Assembly: GCF_016756595.1 (NCBI RefSeq)
Contig: NZ_AP023257.1
Coordinates: 4,170,001 to 4,234,000 of the forward strand
Direction: 5' to 3'
Source of the DNA: Mesorhizobium sp. L-2-11
GTDB lineage: Bacteria > Pseudomonadota > Alphaproteobacteria > Rhizobiales > Rhizobiaceae
DNA: 64,000 bases
Positions 1-7,739 of this stretch are shown here, in pieces. Position numbers and translations under genes: made by a program. Below the pieces are notes generated by a model. The model was not told the DNA's origin. It made no database searches and saw only the letters and a list, made by a program, of their open reading frames with translations. Numbering within the stretch: position 1 is the stretch's first letter; the number at the start of each line of letters is the position of its first letter.

Positions 1-1560
1 GTCGAGGTTGGCGCCGAGCGGATCTTTCAAGGCGGCGACCAGGAAGGTCGGTTTCTTGCCTTCAGGGGCTGCGCGAAGATCGCCGCCCATCGGCACGCCC
101 TTGGTGTAGCCGATCTGCCCCGGTAGCCGATTTTGCGCATCCTCACTTGCAAACTCCCAACCGCCGAAGAACCGAACCGCCATGCGCGGGCCGGTGGTGG
201 CGTAGGTCTCCTTGCGCTGCATGGCATCCCAGATCGATGCGCGGGTGTTGTCCTTGGCCCAGACGGCTGCGTAGCCGGAGGCGCCGACCTCCCAGTCCAT
301 GATTTTGACACCGGTCTGGGCGTTGTTGACAAAGGTCGCGCCAATGCGTTCCGGGCTCGGCTCCTGCGGCACGGTCTTGCCGAAGAAATTGTCCTCCTCC
401 ATCGCCGCGAGACCGGTGTGCGCATCGCTGCTGGCGACGAGGCCGAACTTGTAGGGGTTGGTGCCGAGCTCCCGCTCGAGCTTCAGTCCGTTCTTGTAGG
501 CCGAGCGCGCGTATTCGAACTCGAGCATCTCCTTCGTCTTGGGAACGCTGCCATCGAGGTTGCCTTTGTCCCAGATCTCGAAACTGGCGAACTCGTCGTT
601 CGGCGACAGGAACGGATGCGCCTCGCCGGTGCCCTTGGTCTGCGAGGTCTCGTAGAGCCGCTCCCATTTCGCCCGCTGCTCGACATATTCGCGGTCGACC
701 GGCTTGCCGAACTGCTCGACGGTGGGGAACATCAGGCCGCTGCTGAGATTGCCATTATGCGCGATCGCGAGCACATCGCCGCCGGTCTTCTCTTCGTAAG
801 CGCCCATCCATTTCCACAAATCGACCGGGTTGTCGCTGCCGAAGGGCGGATAGACGGTGAACGGCTCGACCTGGCTCGCCTTGTCGCCATTGTCGCGGAA
901 GATGACGTTGCGGTGCAGATTGTTGCCGCCGGTGTTCGACGTCCACTCGAAGCCGATGAAGGCGGTGAAAAGGCCGGGATTGTTGTAGTCCTCCGCGGCG
1001 GCGATCGTTTCCTGCCACGCGCCCTTGTAGGCGGGCGTGCCCGGGAAATACATGATATCCTTCGGGAACGTCCCGTGCGAGAAGGCGACGATGATCTCGA
1101 TCGCCGCATCCGCGCCTTTGCCGGACTGTATCATGTCGTACCATTTCTTGCCGGTAGGGTCAGCCAGCACCTCAGGCTTGGCGGCGAACAGATCCGGGAA
1201 GAAGCCCATATTGTCGGAGTGATCGGCGACCACGAGAAAGTCGAGCGGGCGGGAAAGCTTCACCGGCTGGCCGGTGGACGAGGTAACCTCCTCGCCCCTG
1301 GCGAAGCGGTAAGCGTCCCGCGGTGTCAGCTTGGCGCCGAATGCGCCTGCGTCCATGGAAAACGCGGTGTGCAGATGCGTATCGCCGAAGAATGGGCGCG
1401 TCGGGAAGTCGCGCTCCGCGTATGGCGAGTAGGCCGGCGGGTGCTGGTGCGCGGCGTCGGCCTTTCCCTTATCCAGGGCCCCGGCGTCCTGCGCAATCGC
1501 CGGAAGCGCAAAGCCCATCAGGCTTGCCAGTGCCGTCCCGTACAGCAATGTCTTGGTCAT
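1..1560 (-). CDS. DUF3604 (PHP-like) exported protein, C-terminus cut by window edge
   Basis: This is an exported protein of the DUF3604 family, which resembles the PHP metal-dependent phosphoesterases; its substrate is unknown. Residues 1-24 form a signal peptide ending AIAQ. An HLH metal motif lies near residues 62-64 (FGDTHLHTAF), followed by VVADHSDNMG and later SSDAHTGLAA, as expected for PHP-type metal ligands. About 520 residues are visible and the frame is open at the window edge. The ATG is preceded by an AGGAGG ribosome site. The start overlaps the end of the upstream minus-strand gene, so the two are probably co-transcribed. Family call is firm; enzymatic role is inference. Confidence 0.88.
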   Translation of the reverse strand, partial: MTKTLLYGTALASLMGFALPAIAQDAGALDKGKADAAHQHPPAYSPYAERDFPTRPFFGDTHLHTAFSMDAGAFGAKLTPRDAYRFARGEEVTSSTGQPVKLSRPLDFLVVADHSDNMGFFPDLFAAKPEVLADPTGKKWYDMIQSGKGADAAIEIIVAFSHGTFPKDIMYFPGTPAYKGAWQETIAAAEDYNNPGLFTAFIGFEWTSNTGGNNLHRNVIFRDNGDKASQVEPFTVYPPFGSDNPVDLWKWMGAYEEKTGGDVLAIAHNGNLSSGLMFPTVEQFGKPVDREYVEQRAKWERLYETSQTKGTGEAHPFLSPNDEFASFEIWDKGNLDGSVPKTKEMLEFEYARSAYKNGLKLERELGTNPYKFGLVASSDAHTGLAAMEEDNFFGKTVPQEPSPERIGATFVNNAQTGVKIMDWEVGASGYAAVWAKDNTRASIWDAMQRKETYATTGPRMAVRFFGGWEFASEDAQNRLPGQIGYTKGVPMGGDLRAAPEGKKPTFLVAALKDPLGANLD

Positions 1561-2227
1561 GGATTCCCTCCTGAAGGTTGAACTGCGTCAGTGATAAGCT
1601 GGGCGGCAGGCGGCATCGCCGCATGGCTCGCGCCCACTTGGCAATAGGTTGGCCTCCGGCGTGTCGATAGGTGCCGATGAAGTCCGACTTCTGCTTCTCG
1701 GATCCGTAGAAGCGAATGAGGCCGCGCTCGCTGGCCTCGCCGACAGCCAGCCGGCCGAGCGCGATCTCGCTGATGACAGCCTCGCCGGTTACCAGAACCA
1801 GATCGCCCGGTTCGGCGGAGGCAACATGGACCTTGGCATGCAAGCCATCGGCGCTCGGCTCGAAGCGGGTCCACAGCACCGGCTCGGCAAGGACAAGGGA
1901 AAAGGCTAGCTGCGATGGATCGGATGACGCGGCGCGGAGCAATTCGCCGAACTTTTCCAGCGCCGTCTTCGTCGCGCGAAATCGCTTTCCGAATAAATCC
2001 GGTCCGGCCCGATTGAAATTCGCCAGGGGCAACCGCCGCGCCGCGACTTCCCGCGATATGGCACCGATGACATGAAGCGAATCCGGATAGGCCCAGTTCA
2101 AAACGCCGCGCGAAACCGACTGCGGGCTGTCATAGCCGCACGCGACTGCTTCCGAAGAGGGGGCCACCACCCCCGCCATCAGGGTTAGCCAGACAACGCC
2201 GGAGTTTCTCAACGCTAGAACTCTCAT
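1469..2227 (-). CDS. secreted hypothetical protein in the DUF3604 operon
   Basis: I do not recognise this 252-residue protein. It begins with a signal peptide (hydrophobic residues 8-20, then SSEAVACGYD), so it is probably periplasmic. The ATG at 2227 follows a GGTGGGAG ribosome site; an in-frame upstream ATG gives an implausible N-terminus. The last 92 nt overlap the DUF3604 gene in another frame. A second frame ends exactly at the DUF3604 start in an ATGA overlap, so a C-terminal frameshift is possible. Conserved motif site (a) lies about 105 bp upstream and probably drives this gene and DUF3604. Confidence 0.6.
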   Translation of the reverse strand: MRVLALRNSGVVWLTLMAGVVAPSSEAVACGYDSPQSVSRGVLNWAYPDSLHVIGAISREVAARRLPLANFNRAGPDLFGKRFRATKTALEKFGELLRAASSDPSQLAFSLVLAEPVLWTRFEPSADGLHAKVHVASAEPGDLVLVTGEAVISEIALGRLAVGEASERGLIRFYGSEKQKSDFIGTYRHAGGQPIAKWARAMRRCRLPPSLSLTQFNLQEGIHDQDIAVRDGTGKPDGLCASGDCAGRRGPG

Positions 2228-2330
2228 AGTGCTCCCACCTAATAGGAAGGTCGCGTCGTCCAGCCGGGCTGGCCGCTTCGAGGGGCTTTGCCTGCCCTTT
2301 GGGTGAGGTTCGCGCATTGTTCGGCGGCAA

Positions 2331-2366
2331 GGAACGTAATTAACTGTATCCTACAGGCGGAATTCG
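2331..2366 (-). promoter_or_regulatory. conserved 35-bp motif, site (a)
   Basis: Read on the minus strand this site is GAATTC, six bases, then TAGGATACAGTTAATTAC and GTTCC. It aligns without gaps to sites at 9549-9582, 58544-58578 and, more weakly, 18765-18797. It lies about 105 bp upstream of the secreted hypothetical / DUF3604 gene pair and points toward it. I infer a shared operator or activator site; the binding protein is not shown by the sequence. Confidence 0.72.
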
Positions 2367-2394
2367 TTGGGGTGGGATCTCATAGGCCACACCC

Positions 2395-2675
2395 TCAGAA
2401 TTTCCGCGTTGATCCAGGTTGGAAGGAAAACCAGGCGTGAACAAAAAGCAGGCCCAGTGCGGCATGGAGAACAACCGTCAGCCACAATAGTTTTCCGACC
2501 TGGGCATCTTCCATCCCGAGATAGGCGAGATAGATGGCGGCAAGGACGTTGTAGGTCAGCATTCCCGCCAGCGGCGAGCTCCTTCCCTGATCCTGCCGGC
2601 CCATCCAACTACTTACTGCCAGAGCGAGCAGCGCGACGCCGGTTACGCGGGCGACTGTCAGCCCAGTTATCCGCA
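2395..2675 (-). pseudogene. probable remnant of a small membrane protein gene
   Basis: The minus strand encodes a continuous hydrophobic frame, with TVARVTGVALLALAVSSWMG followed by AGMLTYNVLAAIYLAYLG and VVLHAALGLLFVHAW. These are three helix-like stretches resembling the C-terminal part of small four-helix membrane proteins. The only ATG (2604) falls inside the frame after the first helix. No ATG, GTG or TTG start is visible upstream before the frame runs into the DUF2950 gene. I therefore read it as a gene that has lost its N-terminus; a short protein from the internal ATG cannot be excluded. Confidence 0.4.
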
Positions 2676-2696
2676 GACAACTAGAACGCTTTCCTC

Positions 2697-3683
2697 TCAG
2701 TCGGCCACGACCTGCCAGGTATCGTCCGGGTTGAAGCGGTCGATGTATTTGACGATCTGCTCGGTGGCTGGCCCGAGATCGGCCTCGTAGACGACGCCGT
2801 GCTGGTTGACGGCGAAGGTTTTTACGCCTGTCTCGCCATATTTGGCCGGCCAGGCGATGAGGCCGAAGCCGGCGATCATGTTGCCGTTGATGACGTAGTC
2901 ATAGGCGCCGCCGGCGATATGGTCGCCCTGGCCGGTCAGGATCTTGTACTTGTAGCCGAAATAGCCTTCGCCCTTGGCCGCGACCTGAAGTTCGGCTTGA
3001 TCGATATTGGTGCCAGCCGGGCTCTCACCGTTGATGTCGTCGGTGGGCCAGTAGAGCCCGTCGGTCGCGCCGTCCGAGCTGATCAGTTTCTGCGCGAACT
3101 CCTCCACGCCATCCTCGTCGCGGTCCTGCGACGCATAGTCCTCCTGCGCGTCGACATAGGCGCGCATCGTCTCGATGGCGGTGAGCTCGTTCTCGCCGAC
3201 ATACCGGTTCACGATCTCTTCGAGCCCGGCATAGGTGTCGAAAGCCCACTTGCCGTCCTCGCCCTTGACGATCGGAAAAGGCAGCGGCCACAGCTTGTCG
3301 CCGATCTGCAGCGTGCGGCGGTCGCCCTCGCCATCGAGGACAAGCTGCTTGGCCACACCCTCCTTGATCGCCGCCAGCGTCTCGTCCGCGTTCTCGTCGG
3401 CCTTCAGCTTCTCCGCATCGAGGCCGAGAAGGGCCGCAACCGCACCGTTGCCGGCGTCGTTCAGCGCCTTCTTGAACGCCTCGACAGCTGCTTCCGGCGT
3501 GTCGAAGACCGGCGGCTCGGCAGCAGCCACGAAGGCGGTGATCTCCGGCGCCTCCGGCGCATCCTGTGCGGCGGCTGGCTGCGAGACAACGCTGGCCGCT
3601 GCAAGCGCCACGGCGCAGACAGTGGGGAGAAGGATCGTATGCAACAGTCCCGTGTGACGGGTGGTGCTGAACATCTGTGTCAT
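2697..3683 (-). CDS. DUF2950 family exported protein
   Basis: This 328-residue protein belongs to the DUF2950 family, periplasmic proteins of unknown function often encoded beside DUF3300 genes. It has a signal peptide (hydrophobic residues about 14-34, then QPAAAQ). The mature part contains family-typical stretches such as FDTPEAAVEAFKKAL, AIETMRAYVDAQEDYAS, GYKYKILTGQG and NQHGVVYEADLG. The ATG is preceded by GGGAGGAC. The frame continues upstream through the DUF3300 gene, but that part is only out-of-frame DUF3300 sequence. It lies 20 bp after the DUF3300 stop, so co-transcription is very likely. Confidence 0.88.
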   Translation of the reverse strand: MTQMFSTTRHTGLLHTILLPTVCAVALAAASVVSQPAAAQDAPEAPEITAFVAAAEPPVFDTPEAAVEAFKKALNDAGNGAVAALLGLDAEKLKADENADETLAAIKEGVAKQLVLDGEGDRRTLQIGDKLWPLPFPIVKGEDGKWAFDTYAGLEEIVNRYVGENELTAIETMRAYVDAQEDYASQDRDEDGVEEFAQKLISSDGATDGLYWPTDDINGESPAGTNIDQAELQVAAKGEGYFGYKYKILTGQGDHIAGGAYDYVINGNMIAGFGLIAWPAKYGETGVKTFAVNQHGVVYEADLGPATEQIVKYIDRFNPDDTWQVVAD

Positions 3684-3703
3684 GGTCCTGTCCTCCCGTT
3701 CCG

Positions 3704-5062
3704 TTAACGCCGGCGTCCGCCGCCGCCGCGCTTGATCTGCTTGTGGCTGCCGCCACGGCTGCCGCCACCCATTGATTGGTGGCCGCGGTTGGAGCTGACC
3801 TTGGTCACCTTGCCGCGATCGACGTTGCCAAGCCCCGAAGGCTTCTTCGGCCGGTTGTCGACCCTTGCCGCGGGTTTCGGCTTGCCAGCCGGGCGGTTGG
3901 CCTTTGCCGGTTTGGCGGTTGGGCGGTTGGCGGTGGGGCGGTCGGCGACGGCGGGCCTGGCTTCTGGGCGGTTGACGTTCGGCCTGTTGCCCGGCCTGTT
4001 TGCCGCCTGACCGCCCTGGCTCTTCAGCCCGTCGAGCGTGCTCTTGCGGATGTCTCTCGTTGCAGCCGTCTTGCCAGGCACCCTGTTGGCGAGTTTGTCG
4101 TTCTTCTTGATGTCGCGGGCGCGGTCGCGGATGGCGTTGTCGCCATTCTTCTCGATCCGGTTCTTGATGTTGGTCTGGTCGAACTTGTTGAACTGGTTGC
4201 GGTCGATATTGATCTTGCCGCGGTCGATGTTCTTCCAGTCGACGTCGTTGAAATTGATTTTGCCGTTGAAGTCGCGGTTGTTGAAGCAGTTGTTGCAATC
4301 GATGTTGATGTCGTTGCCGTTCCAGCGGCCGCCCCATACGCCCCAGTCGTTCCAGTCGACGGCGGCGGCCCAGATGGCGCCGGTCACCGCCCCGGCGAAA
4401 AAGGTCGCTCCGGGATACCAGTAATAGGGATAGGGGTCGGGATAATAGCGGATCGGTTCCCACACGTAATCCGGCTCATAAAACATCTGCGGCGGATATT
4501 GCGGGACGTAGATCACTTCGGGGCTCGCCGACTTGATGACGAAATTGTCGTTCTCCTTGACCACCTGGATCTTGTCGTCGGTCTTGATGACGCCCTTGGC
4601 GACCGCCTCGTCGCGCAGCTGCTGGATGGCGAGCAGCACGTCCTTCTGCTGGTAGGCGATGGCATCACCGAGCGTCTGCGTCCATTCGAGGTCGTCGCTC
4701 ATCATCTTGACGATGCCGGGGTAATTGAGCAGCGACACCACGGAGCCGTCCCAGCTGTCCTTGGGCTTCAGGCTCTTGTCTTTCTCGTACCGCTCGAGGA
4801 AGCGCGCCGCCTCGACGATCTGCAGCGGATAAAGCGCTGCCGCAGTGATCACCGCGATCAGTTCGTCCGGATAGAGCGCAATCCGCGCAACCAGGACCTC
4901 CATCTCGTCGGCGCTCAATGGCTCCGGCGAAGTCGTCGCATCACCCGAAGCGTCAGCCGCCGCGACCTGTTCTTGTGCAAGGACAGGATGCGCCGAACCA
5001 AACCCGGCAAGCAGCAGCGCCAGCGCCGCAGCGCCCGCCTTCAACATGTCGTTGCCCATCAT
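3704..5062 (-). CDS. DUF3300 family exported protein with low-complexity tail
   Basis: This 452-residue protein has a signal peptide and an N-terminal DUF3300 domain (about residues 40-220) with the typical ALYPDELIAVITAAALYPLQ and VIYVPQYPPQMFY stretches. The C-terminal half is low complexity. First comes an Asn/Asp-rich part with repeated N-x-D/N units (NIDCNNCFNNRDFNGKINF), then repeated NRP/ARP units, ending in a Gly/Arg tail (GGGGRRR). The basic tail could bind an anionic envelope polymer, but this is inference. It is paired with the DUF2950 gene downstream and follows the FGE gene on the same strand. Confidence 0.87.
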   Translation of the reverse strand: MMGNDMLKAGAAALALLLAGFGSAHPVLAQEQVAAADASGDATTSPEPLSADEMEVLVARIALYPDELIAVITAAALYPLQIVEAARFLERYEKDKSLKPKDSWDGSVVSLLNYPGIVKMMSDDLEWTQTLGDAIAYQQKDVLLAIQQLRDEAVAKGVIKTDDKIQVVKENDNFVIKSASPEVIYVPQYPPQMFYEPDYVWEPIRYYPDPYPYYWYPGATFFAGAVTGAIWAAAVDWNDWGVWGGRWNGNDINIDCNNCFNNRDFNGKINFNDVDWKNIDRGKINIDRNQFNKFDQTNIKNRIEKNGDNAIRDRARDIKKNDKLANRVPGKTAATRDIRKSTLDGLKSQGGQAANRPGNRPNVNRPEARPAVADRPTANRPTAKPAKANRPAGKPKPAARVDNRPKKPSGLGNVDRGKVTKVSSNRGHQSMGGGSRGGSHKQIKRGGGGRRR

Positions 5063-5128
5063 GCTTTGATCCTCCGTGTCTGTCTCTGTCCGGGCAGGCT
5101 TTGCGCCGGGCCTTTTTGGTAGTGTTTG

Positions 5129-6100
5129 TCACGTTCTGCGTGCAATGCAGCGGAAACCTAAATGGCACGTCGACGTGTCGATCGGCTGCGCCATTCGGGC
5201 GGCCGGGCGGTAGCGCCGGCAATAGTTGGGCGCGCAAAGATGCGATCCGCCTTTCATCACCTTGCGCGGGATGCTGATCTGCGGCTGCCGTGGATCGAGG
5301 CTGTCCTCCCGTTTGGCACCGCGGGGGTTGTCAATCGTGCAGCACGGGCTGTCGATCTTGCCGTGTTCCTGGTACCAGTCCGTGGTCCACTGCCAGACAT
5401 TGCCAGACATGTCGTAGAGGCCGTAGCCGTTGGCGGCAAAGGAGGCGACGGGTGACGTCCCCTCGTAACCGTCCTCGCAGAGATTCCGCCACGGGAATTC
5501 GCCCTGCCACGTGTTGGCCATTTGTCGGCCATCGGGCGCCATTTCATCGCCCCAGACAAATTCGGCCGCGTCGAGCCCGCCACGCGCCGCGAATTCCCAC
5601 TCGGCCTCGGTGGGCAATTGCTTGCCCGCCCACGATGCGTAGGCTTCGGCATCCTCAAAGTTCACATGCACGACCGGATGGTCGGCCAGCCGCTTGATCG
5701 AACTCGCCGGCCCGCGCGGATGGCGCCAATTGGCGCCGCGGACGTAGACCCACCAATTGTAGTGATCGCGAAGGTCGACACGCTGTTTGGCCTTGCTGAA
5801 CACCACGGACGATGGCGCCAGCATGTCCGGCTTCGCTCCGGGATAATCATCGGGATTTACGGGACGTTCGGCCGAGGTGACGTAACCAGTCGCGTCGACG
5901 AAGCGAGCGAACTCGCGGTTGGTGACGGTGCAGACGTCCATCCAGAAGCCGCCCACTGTCACCCTATGCGCCGGCGCCTCTTCGGGATAGTGCTTGTCCG
6001 ATCCCATGAGGAATGTACCGCCGGGAATCCAGACCATGTTCAGGAATGGCTCTTCGACCTGTGTAGATTGAGCCTGACGTTCCACAACTCGACTCGTCAT
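5129..6100 (-). CDS. formylglycine-generating sulfatase-modifying enzyme (FGE family)
   Basis: This enzyme would convert the active-site cysteine of type I sulfatases to formylglycine. The fold is recognisable from MVWIPGGTFLMGSD near the N-terminus, LPTEAEWEFAARGG, YDMSGNVWQWTTDW and a C-terminal GFRC. The two catalytic cysteines expected in aerobic FGEs are both present in KGGSHLCAPNYCRRYR (about Cys289 and Cys294). There is no signal peptide, so it should act in the cytoplasm. The ATG at 6100 follows GGAG; the longer upstream frame lies inside the HAD gene. The arylsulfatase three genes upstream is the obvious substrate. Confidence 0.93.
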   Translation of the reverse strand: MTSRVVERQAQSTQVEEPFLNMVWIPGGTFLMGSDKHYPEEAPAHRVTVGGFWMDVCTVTNREFARFVDATGYVTSAERPVNPDDYPGAKPDMLAPSSVVFSKAKQRVDLRDHYNWWVYVRGANWRHPRGPASSIKRLADHPVVHVNFEDAEAYASWAGKQLPTEAEWEFAARGGLDAAEFVWGDEMAPDGRQMANTWQGEFPWRNLCEDGYEGTSPVASFAANGYGLYDMSGNVWQWTTDWYQEHGKIDSPCCTIDNPRGAKREDSLDPRQPQISIPRKVMKGGSHLCAPNYCRRYRPAARMAQPIDTSTCHLGFRCIARRT

Positions 6101-6114
6101 TTTGCTCCGAATCC

Positions 6115-7116
6115 TTACTTCTCGAAGGCGAACACCCGGTTCCAATCCTTCTTCATATCGACAACCGTCCACCCAGAATCGGCTGCGGCGTCGAGACCCT
6201 TGTCCAGACGGCCGATGCTTGACTGCCGGTCGTAGGCCCATTCCCGATCCGCGTCGGTGTGGTGGACGTAAAGGCAGAAGTGCGGGCCGGGTCCCGAGCA
6301 GGTCCACTGCAGCATCTGCAGATCGCCGTCGGAGTTGCCGAACGCCGCGATCGGTCGGCGACCGATATGCTGGTGGATGCCGACAGGCTTGCCGGCCTTG
6401 TCGTCGATGAAGTTGATTTCGGGCGACTTCATGAGCAGTGGCACCCCGTCGCGCATCTCGAAACTGGTCTTGCCACTGCTGCCAACGATCTGCTCGGGGG
6501 GAATGCCGTAAACGTCTTCGCTGAAGACGCGCATGAAATCGATCCCGCCGCCGGACACGATGAAAGTCTTGAAGCCGTTAGCCCGCAGATAGCTCAGCAA
6601 CTCCAGCATCGGCTGGTAGGCCATCTCGGTGTAGAGCCGGCCGGTCTTCGGATGCTTGGCGCTGGCAATCCAGTCGCTGACGATCTGGTCGAATTCGTCG
6701 GTTGTCATGCCGGAATGCGTGGCCATGACGATCTGCATGATGGCCGGCTCGCCGCCAGCGAGTGCAGCTTTCACATTGCCTTTGAGCAATGATGCGAACG
6801 GCTCCTTGTCCTTCCACTCCGGATGTTGCGGGGCGAGCGCTTTGATCCGATCGAGCGCGAACAGAAGCTGAAAATACATAGGCTGTTCACCCCACAGGGT
6901 CCCGTCATTGTCGAACACCGCGATGCGTTCGGGGACAGGCACGAAATCCGCCGACCCTTCCTCGGTCACGCTTTCGACGAACCGCACGATGGATTGCTTC
7001 GCCTCGCCTTCGTTCCATGACGCGAGTACTTCCGCGCCTTGCGCGGAAGGCGCAATCGCCATCAACAGAAAAAGGGGCAGCAAATAGCGACTGGCGACGC
7101 GAGCGAGAACGGTCAT
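6115..7116 (-). CDS. exported HAD-superfamily phosphatase
   Basis: This is a haloacid dehalogenase-like hydrolase of 333 residues with a signal peptide (ending APSAQGAE), so probably periplasmic. Motif I is FDNDGTLWG, motif II IVSGGGIDFMRVF and motif IV FGNSDGDLQM, all matching the phosphoserine-phosphatase-like branch. The ATG overlaps the stop of the preceding membrane-protein gene by 4 nt (ATGA), indicating translational coupling. FGE follows 14 bp downstream. The substrate is unknown; its place between sulfatase and FGE suggests work on an envelope or extracellular phosphate ester, which is inference. Confidence 0.85.
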   Translation of the reverse strand: MTVLARVASRYLLPLFLLMAIAPSAQGAEVLASWNEGEAKQSIVRFVESVTEEGSADFVPVPERIAVFDNDGTLWGEQPMYFQLLFALDRIKALAPQHPEWKDKEPFASLLKGNVKAALAGGEPAIMQIVMATHSGMTTDEFDQIVSDWIASAKHPKTGRLYTEMAYQPMLELLSYLRANGFKTFIVSGGGIDFMRVFSEDVYGIPPEQIVGSSGKTSFEMRDGVPLLMKSPEINFIDDKAGKPVGIHQHIGRRPIAAFGNSDGDLQMLQWTCSGPGPHFCLYVHHTDADREWAYDRQSSIGRLDKGLDAAADSGWTVVDMKKDWNRVFAFEK

Positions 7117-7667
7117 GGCTTGACGCCTTTGCTTTCTGAAAATTGAGCGGGACGGCGTTCGAACAGCAGCGTCCAAAGCCTGCCTTCCCCAAGCGCAACA
7201 TTGACTTCCCTGGACGCCAGATAGGGGATCAATATCAGCAGCATGATCAGGCTTGTCGCGAGCGTCTGCGGCAGCTTGTCTCCTCCGAATTCAGCGAGCG
7301 AAGCGGCGCTCGTTCGTCCGTGAACCAGTCCGACGATGACTTCCTCAACGACCGAGAGGACGAGAAGCAGGATCAGGTATAGCAGGGCCTTGTAGGCTAT
7401 GACGTAGACAATCCTGTTTCGACGCCGGTCGCCCAGTCGGATCATCTGCCCGAGCATTATGAATTTCGCCAGGATCAGTGCCTTGATGGCCGCCAGCCCT
7501 GATGGCAGATAGCTGATGCCCTCCTCGCCAAGGATCGCTGCCTTGTAGAGAATGAGCGCACCAAAGCAGACGAATAGATACAAGGACAGGAGCGCGTACT
7601 CGCGCAGCTCGTTCTTTGCCCTCTGAGCAATTGTCTCGGTCGAAGGATTGTTGTTCGCGACTGCCAT
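7113..7667 (-). CDS. integral membrane protein of the sulfatase operon
   Basis: I do not recognise this 184-residue protein. It has about four hydrophobic segments: YALLSLYLFVCFGALILYKA, IKALILAKFIMLGQMI, VIAYKALLYLILLLVLSVVE and LATSLIMLLILIPYLA. It sits between the arylsulfatase and the HAD phosphatase on the same strand and overlaps the phosphatase start by 4 nt, so it is part of the same transcript. A role as membrane partner of the exported enzymes is possible but not shown. Confidence 0.72.
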   Translation of the reverse strand: MAVANNNPSTETIAQRAKNELREYALLSLYLFVCFGALILYKAAILGEEGISYLPSGLAAIKALILAKFIMLGQMIRLGDRRRNRIVYVIAYKALLYLILLLVLSVVEEVIVGLVHGRTSAASLAEFGGDKLPQTLATSLIMLLILIPYLASREVNVALGEGRLWTLLFERRPAQFSESKGVKP

Positions 7668-7739
7668 TGACCTGCTTCCGAGTTGGCTTGGAGGCCGCGC
7701 CTGCCGGCAGTGCGAGCGCGGCCTATTCAGAGCGAAGAC

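Noticed and set aside
133..1581. 482-codon plus-strand ORF
   Set aside because: It is antisense to the DUF3604 gene, whose signal peptide, PHP motifs and ribosome site are clear; the plus-strand product has antisense-like Arg/Val/Leu-rich composition.
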